Of a stretch of DNA of 64,000 nt, positions 8,823 through 18,984 are shown one piece after another. This DNA comes from Dulcicalothrix desertica PCC 7102 (GTDB taxonomy: Bacteria > Cyanobacteriota > Cyanobacteriia > Cyanobacteriales > Nostocaceae), in assembly GCF_003991905.1 (NCBI RefSeq), contig NZ_RSCL01000016.1, positions 124,001 through 188,000 on the forward strand. The letters run 5' to 3'. Every line of letters begins with the position of its first letter. Position 1 is the first letter of the stretch. The position numbers and the translations under genes are program-made. Below the pieces are notes generated by a model, which was not told the origin of the DNA, did not search any database, and saw only the letters and a list, made by a program, of their open reading frames with translations.

Positions 8823-9178
8823 ACATAGATTTTCCCTTCCACTTTGATAATCTCGGTCGAACAGCAACTACCGACTCGGACGACCATATCCGAAACATGA
8901 TTAAGCTGTTATTATTTACCAATCCTGGGGAAAGGGTAAACCGTCCCGATTTTGGTAGCGGTTTGCTGCAATTAGTTTTTGCTCCTAATAGTGCGGAGTT
9001 AGCTGCAACTTTACAATTTACTATGCAAGCAGCATTGCAACAGTGGTTGGGTGATTTGATTGATGTGCAAGGGTTGGAAGTTATTAGTGAGGATTCTCGC
9101 TTGCAGGTATTTTTAGAATATGTAGTCAAACGCACTGGGGAACAGCGTACAGAAATATTTGCCAGGAGCGGTGTATGA
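8819..9178 (+). CDS. gp25/gpW-like baseplate wedge protein
   Basis: 119 aa. Matches the GPW/gp25 family: N-terminal DFPFHFDNLGRTATT, then MIKLLLFTNPGERVNRPDFGSGL, the family's EPR-like core (here NPGERVNRPDFG). gp25 proteins start sheath polymerisation at the baseplate (Afp9 in the Serratia system). The gene overlaps both neighbours by 4 nt. Confidence 0.9.
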   Translation: MNIDFPFHFDNLGRTATTDSDDHIRNMIKLLLFTNPGERVNRPDFGSGLLQLVFAPNSAELAATLQFTMQAALQQWLGDLIDVQGLEVISEDSRLQVFLEYVVKRTGEQRTEIFARSGV

Positions 9179-11781
9179 TGAACAATTCTTTGTACAGACG
9201 CGATATGTATAGACGCGATAAATCGCGTCTCTACAGTTGTACAAACGAACAACGGCGCCACGAAGTCCGCAAACGAAACCTGAACGGATTGGATTATTTA
9301 GAAGTTAGCGATGACCAATTTTATCTGTATGTATATTTCATTGGCGCCTTACCAGAAAATATTACCAAGGAGAATATCCGAATTGAAGGTGGTCAGCGCA
9401 TCCGAGATATCCAAGTAATTGATGTCGAGTTAGAACATCAGAAAGACCCGACTTTAGATAGTTATTTGCGAGTGCGGGTTGATAAGTATGGCGATTTTTC
9501 TACCTATACTCTGCGCTTAATTGGGTTGGAAGGGATTGACCCCCATTATTCTTACCTAAATTTCAGTTTTAAAGTTAATTGTCCCAGTGACTTAGATTGT
9601 AAATCAGCACATATTTGTCCTGGGAAAGAACGGACTGAACCGGAGATTAATTATTTAGCCAAAGATTATGCCAGTTTCCGCCAATTAATTTTAGACCGTT
9701 TGGCGTTAATTATGCCCAATTGGCAATCACGGCATGTTCCCGACTTGGGTATTACTTTAGTGGAACTTTTAGCTTATGTTGGAGACTATCTCAGCTACTA
9801 CCAAGATGCTGTTGCTACCGAAGCATATTTAGATACCGCTCGTCAACGTATCTCAGTGCGGCGCCATGTGCGATTAGTTGACTACCCGATGCATGAGGGT
9901 TGTAATGCCAGAACTTGGGTTTGGTTAGAAACAAAAATTGATACTAGCATAAATCTCAAAGACATATATTTTATTACTACTTATCAGGATTTACCTGTTT
10001 CAAACCCAGTTTTAAAAATAGATGACCTGAGAAATATTGACAGTAAAAAGTACGAAGTTTTTGAGCCTATTGTTAAAGAGTCACAAGCGAATATCGAATT
10101 ATATAAAAAACATAACGAAATTCATTTCTATACATGGGGTAATCGCGAATGTTGTTTACCTAAGGGTGCAACTAGCGCAACTCTATTAGATGAATGGATT
10201 TCCTCTACTAATACTCCTACTAAACAAGATAAATGTGATGATGATGCTCCCAAACCTCCTAATTTAGAACGGAAGTTACAATTGAAACCTGGCGATATTC
10301 TCATTTTTACAGAGGTAAAAGGCGCCAAAACCGGAAACCAAGCAGATGCTGATATTAACCATCGTCATGCAGTTAGACTAATTAGCGTTAAACATGGTGT
10401 AGATGAAGTCTATAGAGTAAACGTAAATAATGTTACTCAAGACATGCCCACTCCTATTGTAGAAATTACTTGGGCAACAGCAGATGCATTGCCTTTTCCT
10501 CTGTGTATTTCAGCGATTGGGTTGGCGCCAGAATGCCAATTAATCGAGAATATTAGCGTAGCGCGCGGTAATGTCATCCTTGTAGACCACGGACGCACAG
10601 TAACAGAGAATTTGGGTGTAGTAGCTGCAAAAACAGAAATAATGCCCTGTGAGGGGGAAAATCAACCCGCAGATGTAACAGCAGTAGCTGCTTCTTTTTA
10701 CCCCTCTCTCAAATATGCACCTTTAACCTTTCGCCAACCGCTTTCCAAGCAAGACCTACATCAGGCGCCTGCCACTAGTTTACTCACACAAAAACCTAGA
10801 AAAGCTCTACCACAAATTACCAAATTAATCAGTAATTACCCATCATGGTCTTGGACTCCTCAACTAGATTTATTAGGAAGTAATAGTCAAGACAAGCATT
10901 TTGTTGTGGAAGTGGACAATGAAGGTTATGCTCATTTGCGTTTTGGCAATGGAGAACTCGGACAAATGCCAGTAGCTGGAAGTAATTTCTCTGCAATATA
11001 CCGCATTGGTAATGGTATAGCTGGAAACATCGGTGCAGATACCATTGCCCATATCGTATTTCGTCAGAATGCAATCACTGGTATAACTCCCCATAACCCT
11101 TTACCAGCAAAAGGAGGTACACAACCCGAACCGTTATCAGAAGTAAAATTATTTGCACCCAGTACCTTCCGTAAGGAGTTGCAAAGGGCAATAACAGCAC
11201 AGGATTATGCGGATATAGTTATGCGCGATTTTTCAGATACAGTGCAAAGAGCAGCTGCAACCTTACGCTGGACAGGTAGTTGGGATAAGGTGTTGGTAGT
11301 AGTTGACCCTTTAGGAGAAGAAACCAATAACAATGAATTATTAGCTGCTATTTCTCAACATTTATATCGTTACCGTCGTATTGGTCATGATGTGGTAGTA
11401 AAACAAGCTATTTACGTTCCTTTGGATATTGAGATGACTGTATGTGTTCAGCCAGACTTTTTGCGAGGACATGTGAAAGCAGCATTGTTGAACTTATTTA
11501 GCAATAGGATTTTACCAGATGGGCGCCGTGGTTTTTTCCATCCAGATAATCTGACTTTTGGTACAGGTATAGCTTTGAGTAAATTAGTTGCGACAGCGCA
11601 AACAGTAACAGGTGTAGAAAATGTAGTAGTAACAAAACTGCAACGTTTATATGAACTCGATAATGGAGAACTCGACAATGGTATTTTACCTCTAAGTTCT
11701 ATGGAAATCGCGCGGTTAGATAATGACCCAAATTTTCCAGAAAATGGTCAATTTAAATTAAGCCTACATGGTGGAAGATAA
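9175..11781 (+). CDS. Large baseplate protein, gpJ/Afp11-like (first copy)
   Basis: 868 aa. Conserved elements include NYLAKDYASFRQLILDRLAL and ELLAYVGDYLSYYQDAVATE near residues 160-220, and LRFGNGELGQMP near 590, all typical of 'putative baseplate assembly proteins' of injection systems (Afp11, phage gpJ wedge). It forms the baseplate wedge frame. It overlaps the gp25-like gene by 4 nt. The first ~25 codons are made from a dispersed inverted repeat (YRRDMYRRDKSRLYS), so the native N-terminus may begin near NEQRRHEVRKR at about 9244. Confidence 0.88.
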   Translation: MMNNSLYRRDMYRRDKSRLYSCTNEQRRHEVRKRNLNGLDYLEVSDDQFYLYVYFIGALPENITKENIRIEGGQRIRDIQVIDVELEHQKDPTLDSYLRVRVDKYGDFSTYTLRLIGLEGIDPHYSYLNFSFKVNCPSDLDCKSAHICPGKERTEPEINYLAKDYASFRQLILDRLALIMPNWQSRHVPDLGITLVELLAYVGDYLSYYQDAVATEAYLDTARQRISVRRHVRLVDYPMHEGCNARTWVWLETKIDTSINLKDIYFITTYQDLPVSNPVLKIDDLRNIDSKKYEVFEPIVKESQANIELYKKHNEIHFYTWGNRECCLPKGATSATLLDEWISSTNTPTKQDKCDDDAPKPPNLERKLQLKPGDILIFTEVKGAKTGNQADADINHRHAVRLISVKHGVDEVYRVNVNNVTQDMPTPIVEITWATADALPFPLCISAIGLAPECQLIENISVARGNVILVDHGRTVTENLGVVAAKTEIMPCEGENQPADVTAVAASFYPSLKYAPLTFRQPLSKQDLHQAPATSLLTQKPRKALPQITKLISNYPSWSWTPQLDLLGSNSQDKHFVVEVDNEGYAHLRFGNGELGQMPVAGSNFSAIYRIGNGIAGNIGADTIAHIVFRQNAITGITPHNPLPAKGGTQPEPLSEVKLFAPSTFRKELQRAITAQDYADIVMRDFSDTVQRAAATLRWTGSWDKVLVVVDPLGEETNNNELLAAISQHLYRYRRIGHDVVVKQAIYVPLDIEMTVCVQPDFLRGHVKAALLNLFSNRILPDGRRGFFHPDNLTFGTGIALSKLVATAQTVTGVENVVVTKLQRLYELDNGELDNGILPLSSMEIARLDNDPNFPENGQFKLSLHGGR
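9191..9240. repeat. GACGCGAT inverted repeat inside the first gpJ-like gene
   Basis: TGTACAGACGCGAT and a second ATAGACGCGATAAATCGCGTCTCTACA palindrome lie within codons ~6-23 of the gpJ-like gene. The core is the same as the three intergenic copies. The tract is translated in frame. Confidence 0.8.
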
Positions 11782-11789
11782 GACTTTGT

Positions 11790-11847
11790 AAGGGCGGGTT
11801 AACGATATATTAAATACAGCTTTAGGATATTTATAAACCCGCCCTTT
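11790..11847. repeat. AAGGGCGGGTT...AACCCGCCCTT inverted repeat in the CIS operon
   Basis: Arms AAGGGCGGGTT (11790-11800) and AAACCCGCCCTTT (11835-11847) with a ~35-bp AT-rich loop between the two gpJ-like genes. No T-tract follows, so it may be an mRNA-stability hairpin rather than a terminator. Confidence 0.75.
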
Positions 11848-11885
11848 AGACAATATAAAATCCAAAATAACGGGAGGACTAGGAC

Positions 11886-14800
11886 ATGATGAATGAAAAT
11901 TGTGGATGTTGCGAAGGAGTCGAAGCAATCACTCCGATTTCCACTGTCAACCGTCCTGGTTTAAATGCTTTAATGTATCGAGTTGGTACCCACAGCACCT
12001 TTCTCGAAACTATGAAAGCTGGTGTTTCTAATAGTAAATATCCTGCTCTTGCTAAGTTGAAAACTCGAAATGCTAATGATTCATCTATTGCTTTTCTAGA
12101 TGCTTGGGCAACGGTAGCGGATGTTTTAACCTTTTATCAAGAACGTATAGCTAATGAGGGTTATTTACGGACAGCAACAGAAAGACGTTCTGTATTGGAG
12201 TTAGCAAGGTTAGTTGGTTATAGTTTGCGTCCTGGTGTCGCTGCTACAGTCTATCCTGCTTTTACAATGGAAATAGGATATAACAAAGATACGCAAATAC
12301 CCGTAGGTACGAGAATTCAAAGTCTACCAGCTTCGGGGGAAATGCCGCAATTTTTTGAAATAGCGGAAACTATCGAAGGTCGTACTGAGTGGAATAATTT
12401 GCAACCAAGATTAACACGACCTCATTATATTGAACTGTCGAATGCTAAAGATATAGATAAACTTTACTTTCAGGGTATTACAACTAATCTTAAACCGAAT
12501 GACCCACTATTATTTATATTTTCTAATATTCAGGGGATGCAAATTTTTCGTCATGTGAAAAAAGTGGAACCCCAAGCTATAGAAAATCGTACTAAAGTAG
12601 AGTTACAAACAGAGCCAGAAACTATAACAACCGATGATAAAATAAATCTATCTTCTTCTAATCCAAGCAGAGAAAAACAACAATGTCCCTTTGATAAACT
12701 AGGTACAGCAGATGAAGGTTTATTAAATAATCTACTTAAACCTGCTTCGATTCCACCTGCTAACGCTTCAAGGTTGGGTTTATCTTTGAAAGATACTTAT
12801 AAATGTGAGTCAGATATTGCACCACAATTATTAAAAACTCTTAAACCTCAACTAAAAGATACATTATATACTGCTTGGCAAAATACTCCTGTTACAAATA
12901 AATCATCTTTACAAAGTACCCAAGCATTACGGGTAAAAGCAGCACCTTTTGGCGCCAATTCTCCCTTGAAACCAGTTTATGATGAACGGGGGAGAATTTT
13001 AGGTTATGAAGAGTGGGCAATTGCACCAATTATAAAGCTGGCAATTAATGTCTTGATTAACAACAGCGATAATGTTTTTGCACTTGCTACTGTCTCTGTA
13101 CAACAAAAAACAGGAAATCAGAGTCTCTTCATAAATCGACAAGCGATGATAAGAGGGGAGCAAATCAACGCACCTGGGTTAAGTGTTGTGCCAACTTTAT
13201 TAACAGATGGTAGTGAAGAATTCCCACAAGATGTAGGAGTAAGATTACAAATTATTACACCAGTAGAACATACCGTTACGATTACTCAGCAAGAAGTTGG
13301 TTGGGGTGTGCAAATAGCAACAGACCCACAACACATTATTACATCAGGGCAAACATTGAGATACACAAGCGACGATGGACGCAAAATTACTATTTCAAAT
13401 ACCAGAGGTATAAGAGAGAATGAGCAAGTCTCTGTTTCAGAAGAATTAACTATTCCTCTATCGGATACTGAAAAACGTATTTTGCCCCTTGATGCTCAAT
13501 ATGACCAAATCCTACCGAGGAGTTGGGTCGTTATTCAGCGTCCTAATAGCCAAATTATTACCCAAGTCGAGAAAATAGAAACTATCACTAAAGCTGACTA
13601 TGGTATTTCAGCTAAAGTTACACAATTAACTTTACAAGACCGATGGTTAGAGGATAATGACTTAACTTTAGATGTAATTCGTCAAACCACGGTCTATGCT
13701 CAAAGTGAAGAATTAAAACTTGCATTCGAGGTTATCAACCCTATAGAAGAACCCGTTAAAGGAAGCGAAGTTGAACTTAGCCAACTTTATGAAGGATTAC
13801 AACCAGGAAGATGGTTAATTGTATCTGGAGAACGCGCTGACCTTGGGGAAACTACGGGTGTTAAAGCGAGTGAGTTAGTCATGCTGTTGGGAGTTAAGCA
13901 ACGCGCGGTAACTAAGTTTAAAGATATTGAACAAGAAAGACCGGGAGATATAACCCATACTTTTATACAATTAAAAAATTCCCTTAGTTACGAATACAAA
14001 CGGGATACCGTCACCATCTACGGTAATGTCGTTAAAGCTACTCATGGTGAAACCCGCACGGAAGCGTTAGGAAGTGGTGATGGTAGCAAAGCGTTCCAAG
14101 AATTTTCTCTGCGACAATCACCTCTTACTTATGTTGCTGCTCCTATACCTGCTGGCGCCAAAAGTACTTTAGAAGTGCGTGTCAATGACATTCTCTGGCA
14201 CGAAAAAGATAGCCTTGCAGGACTTAAGCCAACGGAACGCGCGTACATTACTAAAACTGGTGATGACAGTAAAACTACGGTTATATTTGGTAACGGAGAA
14301 AACGGCGCCCGTTTACCTACAGGTGTAGAAAATATCAGAGCAGTGTACCGTAGTGGTATCGGTAAAGTTGGTAATGTCAAAGCAGAGCAAATTAGTTTGC
14401 TAGCATCACGACCTTTGGGACTAAGAAGTGTTATTAACCCCCTACCTGCTACCGGAGGCGCCGACCGGGAAAGTCGTGACCAAGCGCGTAAAAATGCACC
14501 TTTAGCAGTAATGGCTTTAGACCGTTTGGTATCTGTACAAGACTATGCAGACTTTGCCCGCACTTTTGCTGGTATCGCTAAAGCAGGCGCCATGCTGTTA
14601 TCGGATGGTCGTCGCAGGTTAGTTCACCTGACTATTGCTGGGGTAGATGACATACCAATCGATAAACAATCAGATTTATATCGTAATTTGTATCAAGCGC
14701 TACGTCTATATGGCGCCTCTGACCAGCCAATACAGCTGGAACTCAGAGAACTAATGGTAATTATCATTAGCGCTAAAGTCAAAATTTTACCCGATTATCA

Positions 14801-15194
14801 ATGGGAGGCAGTAGAACCACAAATAAGACAAACATTACTAGATACCTTTAGTTTTGAACAGCGAGAACTAGGACAAGATATTACGTTAAGTGAAGTAATT
14901 AGCACAATTCAAAAAGTTGCAGGAGTTGACTTTGTTGATTTAGATATTTTGGATACTGTATCTGAAACAGAAGCAGCAAATCCAAATATACTAACACAAA
15001 TATTTCAAGCTTTAGCCCAAGGAAAAGTTTACCCCAGAGAAAACAATAGAGAAAACAATAATTCATCAACAGAAACCCAACCGCGAAAGAGGATTACTGT
15101 TAATCTAGCTAGGGTGAAGCAAAAAATCCAACCAGCCCAAATTGCAATATTAACTCCTTCTCAACCTCTAACTCTAATTCTTAACCCGCTGTAA
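11886..15194 (+). CDS. Large baseplate protein, Afp11-like (second copy)
   Basis: 1102 aa. Same superfamily as the preceding gene but longer. It has an early SSIAFLDAWATVADVLTFYQ core (~residues 60-80) followed by ERIANEGYLRTATERRS, an FGNGENGARLPTG segment (~residue 800) and a C-terminal wedge domain (SVQDYADFARTFAGIAKA). Baseplates of this class often use two gpJ-like proteins to build asymmetric wedges. A GGGAGG ribosome-binding site (11871-11876) precedes the ATG. The 104-bp gap upstream contains a hairpin repeat. The tail after ~residue 1030 is Asn/Thr-rich and low in complexity. Confidence 0.87.
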   Translation: MMNENCGCCEGVEAITPISTVNRPGLNALMYRVGTHSTFLETMKAGVSNSKYPALAKLKTRNANDSSIAFLDAWATVADVLTFYQERIANEGYLRTATERRSVLELARLVGYSLRPGVAATVYPAFTMEIGYNKDTQIPVGTRIQSLPASGEMPQFFEIAETIEGRTEWNNLQPRLTRPHYIELSNAKDIDKLYFQGITTNLKPNDPLLFIFSNIQGMQIFRHVKKVEPQAIENRTKVELQTEPETITTDDKINLSSSNPSREKQQCPFDKLGTADEGLLNNLLKPASIPPANASRLGLSLKDTYKCESDIAPQLLKTLKPQLKDTLYTAWQNTPVTNKSSLQSTQALRVKAAPFGANSPLKPVYDERGRILGYEEWAIAPIIKLAINVLINNSDNVFALATVSVQQKTGNQSLFINRQAMIRGEQINAPGLSVVPTLLTDGSEEFPQDVGVRLQIITPVEHTVTITQQEVGWGVQIATDPQHIITSGQTLRYTSDDGRKITISNTRGIRENEQVSVSEELTIPLSDTEKRILPLDAQYDQILPRSWVVIQRPNSQIITQVEKIETITKADYGISAKVTQLTLQDRWLEDNDLTLDVIRQTTVYAQSEELKLAFEVINPIEEPVKGSEVELSQLYEGLQPGRWLIVSGERADLGETTGVKASELVMLLGVKQRAVTKFKDIEQERPGDITHTFIQLKNSLSYEYKRDTVTIYGNVVKATHGETRTEALGSGDGSKAFQEFSLRQSPLTYVAAPIPAGAKSTLEVRVNDILWHEKDSLAGLKPTERAYITKTGDDSKTTVIFGNGENGARLPTGVENIRAVYRSGIGKVGNVKAEQISLLASRPLGLRSVINPLPATGGADRESRDQARKNAPLAVMALDRLVSVQDYADFARTFAGIAKAGAMLLSDGRRRLVHLTIAGVDDIPIDKQSDLYRNLYQALRLYGASDQPIQLELRELMVIIISAKVKILPDYQWEAVEPQIRQTLLDTFSFEQRELGQDITLSEVISTIQKVAGVDFVDLDILDTVSETEAANPNILTQIFQALAQGKVYPRENNRENNNSSTETQPRKRITVNLARVKQKIQPAQIAILTPSQPLTLILNPL

Positions 15195-15218
15195 TTATTT
15201 ATTTAATTCTTTTTACTT

Positions 15219-17444
15219 ATGAACACTATAGAAGACTACTTATACAACCTTTTACCCGTAATATACCGTCAAAGCGATGCAGAAAAAGACTATGCTCTAC
15301 GAGACTTATTACGGATAATCTCCGAACAAGTCAATATAGTAGAGTCAGACATTTCTCAACTTTATGAAAACTGGTTTATTGAAACCTGCCAAGATTGGGT
15401 TGTTCCCTATATTGGTGATTTAATTGCTTATAAACCAGTCCACGAAGCTGGTGAACCGGGAGATATAAACACCCCTCAAGGACAACAACGCAATAAAATA
15501 TTAATTCCGCGACGAGAACTTGCTAATACCATTCGTAATCGACGACGTAAAGGAACTCTCACATTATTAGAATTACTTGCAAATGATGTTGCTGGCTGGT
15601 ACGCGCGGGCAGTTGAATTTTACAAGCTATTGGGTTGGACACAGCACCTTAATCATTTACAACTTGGGCAAGGTAGAAGGGTAGATTTACGTCAAAGTGA
15701 TATTTTGGAAAGGTTAAATAGTCCCTTTAATGAAATTGCCCATACTGTAGATATACGTCGTATTCAATCGCCCTACGACCCAGGACGCTATAATATTCCA
15801 CATGTGGGAGTTTTTATCTGGCGCCTAAAAACCTATTCCGTCACCAGAACACCTGCTTACTGTTTAGAAGAAGTTAGACCAAATTGCTACACGTTCAGCG
15901 TTTTAGGCAATGATACACCACTTTATAATCTTCCTCAACCTGAAACAGAACCAACCCACATCGCTCTTGAAATAAATTTACCCGTTCCCTTGCGTCGTCG
16001 TGTTCTGGAAATAGATAAACAAAGATATGAAAAAACAGGTGAAAGTCTTTACTATGGAGAAAACAAGAGCTTTCAAATTTTTTTAGGAACTCCAGCAGGA
16101 ACCTCCTTTACCTGGCGCCCAATTCCTTACGATAAAATTATTCCTGAAGACCTGAGTGAATGGCAATATCAACCCCCTCAAGATATGGTAGCAGTTGACC
16201 CGGTTTTAGGGAGAATTGTCTTTCCTTCTCGTCAGTTACCGAAAGCAGGAGTTTGGGTTTCTTATCAATATGCTTTTAGTGCAGATATTGGCGGTGGTGA
16301 GTATAACAGGATACTATTACAACCAATTATTTATACACTTTACCGAGTAGGAAAACAGGAAGAATTCACTCGTATCAACGACGCTTTCGACCGCTGGCAG
16401 TCAGATTATCAAACCAATCCTGACGAAGCAAAATATCGTCAAGCAGTGATTGAAATTACCGATAGTAGCGTTTACACTGAGTGCTTTAATTTGTGTCTCC
16501 AAGCTAATCAAACCTTACAAATTCGCGCGGCAAACTACAAACGTCCAATAATTCGCTTACTAGACTATCAAGCTGAAACTACTGATTCCTTACTTGTTAC
16601 TCTACAATCAGGAAGTCGCTTCAGTTTAGATGGTTTATTAATCGTTGGTCGAGGGGTGCGAATTCAGCGAGAAATGCCTGATTTCCTCGTATCTACTACC
16701 CCTACATACACAGAGATACTGAGTCCAGTCAAAGTTACTATCCGCCATTCGACTCTTGTTCCTGGTTGGTCGCTACAATGTGATTGCGAACCCAAACGTC
16801 CTGCTGAACCAAGTTTAGAATTATATAACCTGAAGGGACAAGTAGAAATTACCCACAGCATTATCGGTTCCATTCAAGTGCATCAAGATGAGGTACAAAC
16901 TGACCCCATCACTATTCACATCAGTGACAGTATTGTTGATGCGACTCACACCGAGCAGGAAGCAATAGATGCACCCGGATGTGCTGTAGCTCATGCAAAA
17001 CTATCAATTTATCGCAGTACTGTATTTGGCAAAATCCTGACTCATAGTATTAAATTCGCAGAAAATTCTATCTTTAACGGTTGCATTACTGTCGCGCGTC
17101 GTCAGTCCGGGTGTATGCGCTTTTGTTATGTTACCCCTGGTTCTCGCACACCCCAACGCTATAACTGTCAACCAGATTTAGTTCAACAAGCAGTAAGTGA
17201 AGATTTAAAGCAAGTGGAAAGTGAGCGCGTCCGTCCTCAGTTCAAAAGTACTCGCTACAGTACTCCCACTTATTGTCAGCTTGCTAACACCTGCCCTGAA
17301 GAAATTAAACGTGGTGCTGATGATGAATCAGAAATGGGTGTTTTTCATCACCTCTATCAACCTCAAAGAGAGGCAAATTTACGCGCACGTTTAGATGAAT
17401 ATACTCCATCTGATATGGAAACAGGAATTATTTATGCTAATTGA
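15219..17444 (+). CDS. Tail protein I-like baseplate protein (Afp12 type)
   Basis: 741 aa. The N-terminus (YLYNLLPVIYRQSDAEKDYALRDLL, then WVVPYIGDLIAYKP and RRKGTLTLLELLANDVAGW) matches large tail protein I/Afp12-like proteins in CIS loci. The C-terminal ~300 residues look like a repetitive beta-rich domain with IHISDSIVDAT and RRQSGCMRFCYV patterns, perhaps an arm or adhesin-like extension. It starts 24 nt after the second gpJ-like gene. It is expected at the periphery of the baseplate. Confidence 0.8.
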   Translation: MNTIEDYLYNLLPVIYRQSDAEKDYALRDLLRIISEQVNIVESDISQLYENWFIETCQDWVVPYIGDLIAYKPVHEAGEPGDINTPQGQQRNKILIPRRELANTIRNRRRKGTLTLLELLANDVAGWYARAVEFYKLLGWTQHLNHLQLGQGRRVDLRQSDILERLNSPFNEIAHTVDIRRIQSPYDPGRYNIPHVGVFIWRLKTYSVTRTPAYCLEEVRPNCYTFSVLGNDTPLYNLPQPETEPTHIALEINLPVPLRRRVLEIDKQRYEKTGESLYYGENKSFQIFLGTPAGTSFTWRPIPYDKIIPEDLSEWQYQPPQDMVAVDPVLGRIVFPSRQLPKAGVWVSYQYAFSADIGGGEYNRILLQPIIYTLYRVGKQEEFTRINDAFDRWQSDYQTNPDEAKYRQAVIEITDSSVYTECFNLCLQANQTLQIRAANYKRPIIRLLDYQAETTDSLLVTLQSGSRFSLDGLLIVGRGVRIQREMPDFLVSTTPTYTEILSPVKVTIRHSTLVPGWSLQCDCEPKRPAEPSLELYNLKGQVEITHSIIGSIQVHQDEVQTDPITIHISDSIVDATHTEQEAIDAPGCAVAHAKLSIYRSTVFGKILTHSIKFAENSIFNGCITVARRQSGCMRFCYVTPGSRTPQRYNCQPDLVQQAVSEDLKQVESERVRPQFKSTRYSTPTYCQLANTCPEEIKRGADDESEMGVFHHLYQPQREANLRARLDEYTPSDMETGIIYAN

Positions 17445-17457
17445 ATAATTAAAATTT

Positions 17458-17486
17458 CAAAATCCAAAATCCAAAATCCAAAATCA
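17458..17486. repeat. CCAAAAT tandem repeat before the DUF6519 gene
   Basis: Four or so 7-bp units CCAAAAT in the 57-bp gap between the tail protein I-like and DUF6519 genes, a typical cyanobacterial heptanucleotide tandem repeat. Confidence 0.8.
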
Positions 17487-17501
17487 TATGAGGATAAATA
17501 T

Positions 17502-18950
17502 ATGTCAGGTGAATTTAGAGGCGATTTTACTCGCGATAGTTTTGACCCCCAAAAACATTTTTTACGAGTATTAATGCAGCAAGGAAGGGTACAAGTTGAT
17601 GCAGACTGGAATGAACAAGTTGCTATACTTTTACATTACCTGCAAACTTTAGCAGAGGACTTAATTGGCCCCCACGGAGGACCAGTAAGACGTTCGGGAT
17701 TTAAAATCACTTTTGATACTCAGGAAGATGTTAAAAATAACAATATTTTAGATTTTCAAATCAGTACTGGGAATTACTACGTCAACGGTATTCTTTGTGA
17801 AAATCATAAAATTGATGAAAATGGCTATGAATTGCCTTACATAAAATATTACAAACAGCCTAATTGTCCACTTAATCCAGACCAAGACAAGCTACCCGAT
17901 TTACCTTTTTTGGTTTTTCTTGATGTCTGGGAACGTCACATTACTTACATCCAAGATGAGGAAATTCGGGAAGTAGCTTTGGTAGGTGCAGATACAGCAA
18001 CCCGTTCCCAAGTTATCTGGCAAGTGAAAGTTGAAAAATTAGACAAAGACGCTGCAAAATGTACTGATGTTGATTGGAAAGAATTATTAGAAAAGTGGCA
18101 ATCCAAAAATCGCGGACTTTTAGCAGCAAAGGCAAAGGAAACTATAGAGCAAAATGAAACTTGTTCAATTAAACCTGATACTCGCTACCGAGATAAAGAA
18201 AATCAACTTTATCGTGTGGAAATTCACGCAGATAGTACTGGTAAACCAACTTTTAAGTGGTCGCGGGAGAACAGTTCGGTTGTTTTTCCCATTGATGTGG
18301 ATAACGGTGTTGAGATAACAGGTACAACAATCACTCTAAAATTAAAACATTGGTGGCATGATTGCCGTTTTGGTTTAGTTGAAAAGGGTTGGGTAGAAAT
18401 CGTTGATGATTATATTTCCTTGAATCAATTAGCAAAACCCCTGTGGAAAGTAGACAAAATTGAACCAGAAGATTTTTTGGTGACATTGACAAGGGAAGAA
18501 TCATCAGAATGTACGCTCACCCAAAATATCGGCAAACATCCCTTCCTCCGACGCTGGGAACAAAACGAAAAAAGTGGGTTAAAGTTGATTAACGGCGCCG
18601 TACCAATCGACGAAGCAACAACAGACTGGTTTACTTTAGAAGATGGTGTGCAAATTAAATTTAAACAGTCAGAATTCGGAGAAAATTATCGCACGGGTGA
18701 TTATTGGCTAATTCCAGCGCGGACAGCTACAGGTGATGTAGAATGGCGTAAATCAGCTGATGGCAAACCTCTAGCTCTACCTCCTCATGGTGTCGAACAT
18801 CACTATGCACCTCTAGCAGTAATTGCAAGTAAAGAAGGAGCAGAAGATTGTAGGCGCCAGTTCTACCCATTAGCTAGTAGCTATTACTACATTGGTTCTA
18901 CAACAGGAATAGGTTCTGATTTGATTTGGACTGATGCTAACCTACAGTAG
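17502..18950 (+). CDS. DUF6519 CIS-associated tail protein
   Basis: 482 aa. The N-terminus GDFTRDSFDPQKHFLRVLMQ followed by QGRVQVDADWNEQ is the signature of DUF6519 proteins found in phage-tail-like injection loci. The rest is beta-rich with the motif YRVEIHADSTGKPTFKWSRE in the middle. Precise role is unknown; a peripheral baseplate or fibre-like component is likely. The start has AGGA upstream (17490-17493), and the 57-bp gap before it contains a CCAAAAT tandem repeat. Confidence 0.8.
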   Translation: MSGEFRGDFTRDSFDPQKHFLRVLMQQGRVQVDADWNEQVAILLHYLQTLAEDLIGPHGGPVRRSGFKITFDTQEDVKNNNILDFQISTGNYYVNGILCENHKIDENGYELPYIKYYKQPNCPLNPDQDKLPDLPFLVFLDVWERHITYIQDEEIREVALVGADTATRSQVIWQVKVEKLDKDAAKCTDVDWKELLEKWQSKNRGLLAAKAKETIEQNETCSIKPDTRYRDKENQLYRVEIHADSTGKPTFKWSRENSSVVFPIDVDNGVEITGTTITLKLKHWWHDCRFGLVEKGWVEIVDDYISLNQLAKPLWKVDKIEPEDFLVTLTREESSECTLTQNIGKHPFLRRWEQNEKSGLKLINGAVPIDEATTDWFTLEDGVQIKFKQSEFGENYRTGDYWLIPARTATGDVEWRKSADGKPLALPPHGVEHHYAPLAVIASKEGAEDCRRQFYPLASSYYYIGSTTGIGSDLIWTDANLQ

Positions 18951-18984
18951 ATAATTTTTGACTAAAATTGGAGGTTTGGTTTGA

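Noticed and set aside
5796-18950. Prophage
   Set aside because: Only tail and baseplate functions are present, with DUF4157 cargo genes; no capsid, portal, terminase, integrase or lysis cassette is seen.
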